From contig JAPMOS010000013.1 in NCBI GenBank assembly GCA_027972325.1, positions 106,001 through 170,000 on the forward strand: a stretch of DNA of 64,000 nucleotides, read 5' to 3'. The DNA is from Paratrimastix pyriformis (taxonomy: Eukaryota > Preaxostyla > Paratrimastigidae). The notes below the pieces were generated by a model. It saw nothing but the letters and a program-made list of their open reading frames with translations, had not been told where the DNA came from and made no database searches. Positions 61,937 to 64,000 of this stretch are shown here, in pieces. Made by a program: the position numbers and the translations under genes. Each line of letters starts with the position of its first letter. The stretch's first letter is position 1.

Positions 61937-64000
61937 ACGCCCCGCACCAACTCCTGTCTTTTTTTCTTCAATCCTGAGGATTTTCTCTCTTCGGCTGGTG
62001 ATCCTATCCCCCCCGGGCCAACACACCTGTTCCCGTTCTGGTGTGTCTTTGGTGGTTTTTGTTTGTTTGATTGGTGATGTGCTCAGGTGCTCGAGCGGGG
62101 CACGGCAGCCAGCAGCGGCATCCCGGCGGCCCTGTGGGAGCGCCTCACGGGCCACATCGTCCTGCCCGAGGCGCCCCGAGGCGCCACCGGGAGCGTCTCG
62201 CCCGCCACCCAGCCGCCCTCCTCCCGGCTGGCCGCCGCCCGGCCCCCGGCCACCCCGCAGACGCCCACGGCCCCAGGATCGGCCTCGCTTTCATCGTCCG
62301 GCTCAGCCATGTCGTCCGACTCGCCGGGGGGCGGCCTCCTGCCCGCCGCCATCTCGCTGTCCCTCTCCCAGCCGGCCCCGCCGGCCCCCGGCCCGGTGCG
62401 CTCGCTCCTTCCGCCCCTGCCGCCGGGGAGCGGCGGCTCGGAGACGGCGGGACAGGCGGTGGTGGCCCTGGCGGGGGATCGGCTGGTCGTGTACGGGGCA
62501 GCCGGCCCGAGCAGCGCCAAGTACCTGCGGCAGTGGCTCGAGCTGGTCAGCCTCGAGGAGGCCTGGTCCGCGGCCCGCAGGCACGAAGTCTGGTCCCTGC
62601 CCGCATCGGCGGTCCGTCCTCGGCTCCCACATCCGCTCCCACCACAGGGCCGCTTGCGCTGTTTTTTTGTTTTTGACACGGGCGGGATCTCGTGTTTGAT
62701 CAAATGCCCTCAGAAATCGAGGACGAAATTGGATTTGGGGAAAATTGGAATAAGAAAACAAAACCATCCGCCCCCCCAAAAAGGCCTTTTTGTCCAAACC
62801 GCCCGGCTGCTCACCCACGCGGCACCTCCGTCCCCCTTTCCCCTCCCGGCGGCCTCCGACTGGAGCAGCGGGAGCAGCAGGGGCAGGCCATGGGGGGCCT
62901 CGAACTGGCCTGCTGCAGCCTGCTGGGGGCCACCCCGCTGGCCTGTGCCTCGAGCATGACCATGGGGGCCGCCCTGCCCTCGACCGAGGCCCCCTGCGCG
63001 GTGATGCTCTTCCGGCGGCCCGCCGGCCCGCGCGCCGCCACCGAGGCCCTCGCCGACGATGCCGATGAGGACGCGGGGCGGCCCGCGACGGTCCTGGGGG
63101 GTGCTGACGGCCTGCCGCTGGGCTGCGGGGACCTGGTCCTGGTGGGGATCGACGCCGAGCGGGCATGGACGGGGCCCGGCGGGGAGGCCGGCCACGTGCC
63201 CCTGGACGAGCAGCCGGCCCTGGGCGGGGTGGCCCTCCTCAGCGGCACCGTCCTGGCCGTCCACGTGCTCTCGGGCACGGCGGCGCCTCCCCCGCCGCCC
63301 GGCTTCCTGCCTCCGGACGAGTGGGACGGGCTGCTCCAGCAGCCAGCCGAGCCGCCGCCAGCCGACCGGTGGGAGTGGGTCGTGGTGGTGGCGGCCCACG
63401 AGCTGCCCTGCCCCAACACCCGACGCCACCCGCCAAGCATCACCGGCAGCAGCAGCGGCTCTCGGGCCGAGGACCCCGTCGCGGCCCGCCGGATCTGGTG
63501 GGAGCGGCGCGTGGGGCTCCGTGGGGGCGACGAGCCACAGCCTGCCAACCAGGCCGAGGCAGCAGCGGGGGCGCCAAAGCCAGAGGCTGGGGCGGGGACT
63601 GGGGCGGCAGGGGACTCGGGGACCTTTGTCCGGATGCGGTATCGCCTTGATCGGGACGACCATCCCAGCGCCATGGGGTTCGCCTCCATGCGGGCCAACC
63701 TTCTCCAGGTCCGGTCCCGCCGCCCACCACGTGCCCCACGCTACAGCCATTCCCGACATCGCGCCCACTATCATCGCCCTTGGCCCGGGGGTGGGGTTGG
63801 GTGATGGCTGGCGCAGATGTACGGGGCGGACCCCTGCGCCACCGCCCTGCGTCGGCTGCTTGTCGATCTTGCCCCGCCTCGCTTCGGGCCCCGCCCCGCC
63901 TGGGTGCCCACCGGGACGCCGCCCCTGCGCCGGGAGCGGCCCCCCCAGGATCAGATGCGCGACGGGGGGCCCGAGATGCCGCCCTCCGTGTGGCACTCGC
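56866..64000 (+). CDS. DNA2: DNA2 nuclease-helicase, N-terminal and nuclease part (cut by window end)
   Basis: Processes Okazaki flaps and resects DNA ends in the nucleus. Exons 56866-56937, 57034-57180 and 57225-57679 join in phase, starting MAENDPGTCSNDPSRLPVC; a disordered N-terminus with QSLLTSFI (residues 79-86, a near PIP-box) follows. The DNA2 domain begins at RCLVLEVVPSLYERQ, then TLRLRGPWESARLDPGDVVM and GESFLCRRKAVLN (first Fe-S Cys). RecB-type nuclease motifs follow: YGQLVHEVVEQALL, GMKGKLDATVVLEG (Asp), VGPLEWKSG (E-x-K) and HRAQVLLYALL, then ICEGPFCTGCSSLGPC (remaining three Fe-S Cys) and LRQWLELVSLEEAW. All catalytic residues and four Cys are present. Pro/Ala-rich inserts lengthen loops. 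The window ends before the SF1 helicase motifs. Donors: GTAATA at 56938, GTCTGC at 57181, GTCCGC at 57680, GTCCGT at 61304 and 62612, GTCCGG at 63709. Confidence 0.93.
61906..61936 (+). repeat. Homopolymer C31 in a DNA2 intron
   Basis: Directly follows the donor GTCTGTCT after the Fe-S cluster exon, so the poly-C lies at the 5' end of the intron on the sense strand. Confidence 0.9.

Overview
The window is eukaryotic nuclear DNA: very GC-rich, dense in short introns and full of microsatellites, with tubulin, kinesin, a cullin, DNA2, a K-Cl cotransporter and a eukaryotic tRNA-Glu. A TUBA with Lys40 and an SFI1-repeat (centrin-binding) protein suggest a unicellular, possibly flagellated or centriole-bearing eukaryote. 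Lineage cannot be fixed from sequence alone; an opisthokont-related protist with a high-GC genome is a low-confidence guess. Nothing looks prokaryotic, viral or organellar. || Layout, left to right: CUL4 5' end (-, cut by the window edge); MT-A70 methyltransferase (+); F-box/leucine-rich protein (-, intronless); long Pro-rich protein with one C-terminal membrane segment (+); K-Cl cotransporter (-); SFI1-repeat protein (+); EamA/DMT transporter (+, intronless); kinesin-1-type motor whose gene appears to run into ankyrin-repeat exons (+); secreted Cys-rich protein built from duplicated exons (+); Pro/Ala-rich gene (-); a 1.3 kb non-coding block of hairpin-bearing tandem repeats; PHD/extended-PHD reader (-); alpha-tubulin (+); a giant ~10 kb receptor-like gene with a Cys-rich ectodomain, one TM segment and B-box-type zinc motifs (-), with a tRNA-Glu inside one intron; DNA2 (+, cut by the right edge before its helicase domain). 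|| There is no operon-like organisation. Several genes are divergent pairs sharing short spacers (74 to about 420 bp), which suggests bidirectional promoters. Cytoskeletal functions (SFI1, kinesin, TUBA) recur, but I see no evidence that the window is a functional cluster. || The most unusual features are a 5' splice-site class reading G|GTCCGY or G|GTCTGY in most introns, the tRNA nested in a protein-gene intron, recent exon-plus-intron duplications in the Cys-rich gene, the kinesin-ankyrin arrangement, and tandem repeats whose hairpin stems differ between units but stay paired. Exon boundaries were inferred by eye from frame, homology and GT/AG; spans of multi-exon genes run from start to stop and include introns.
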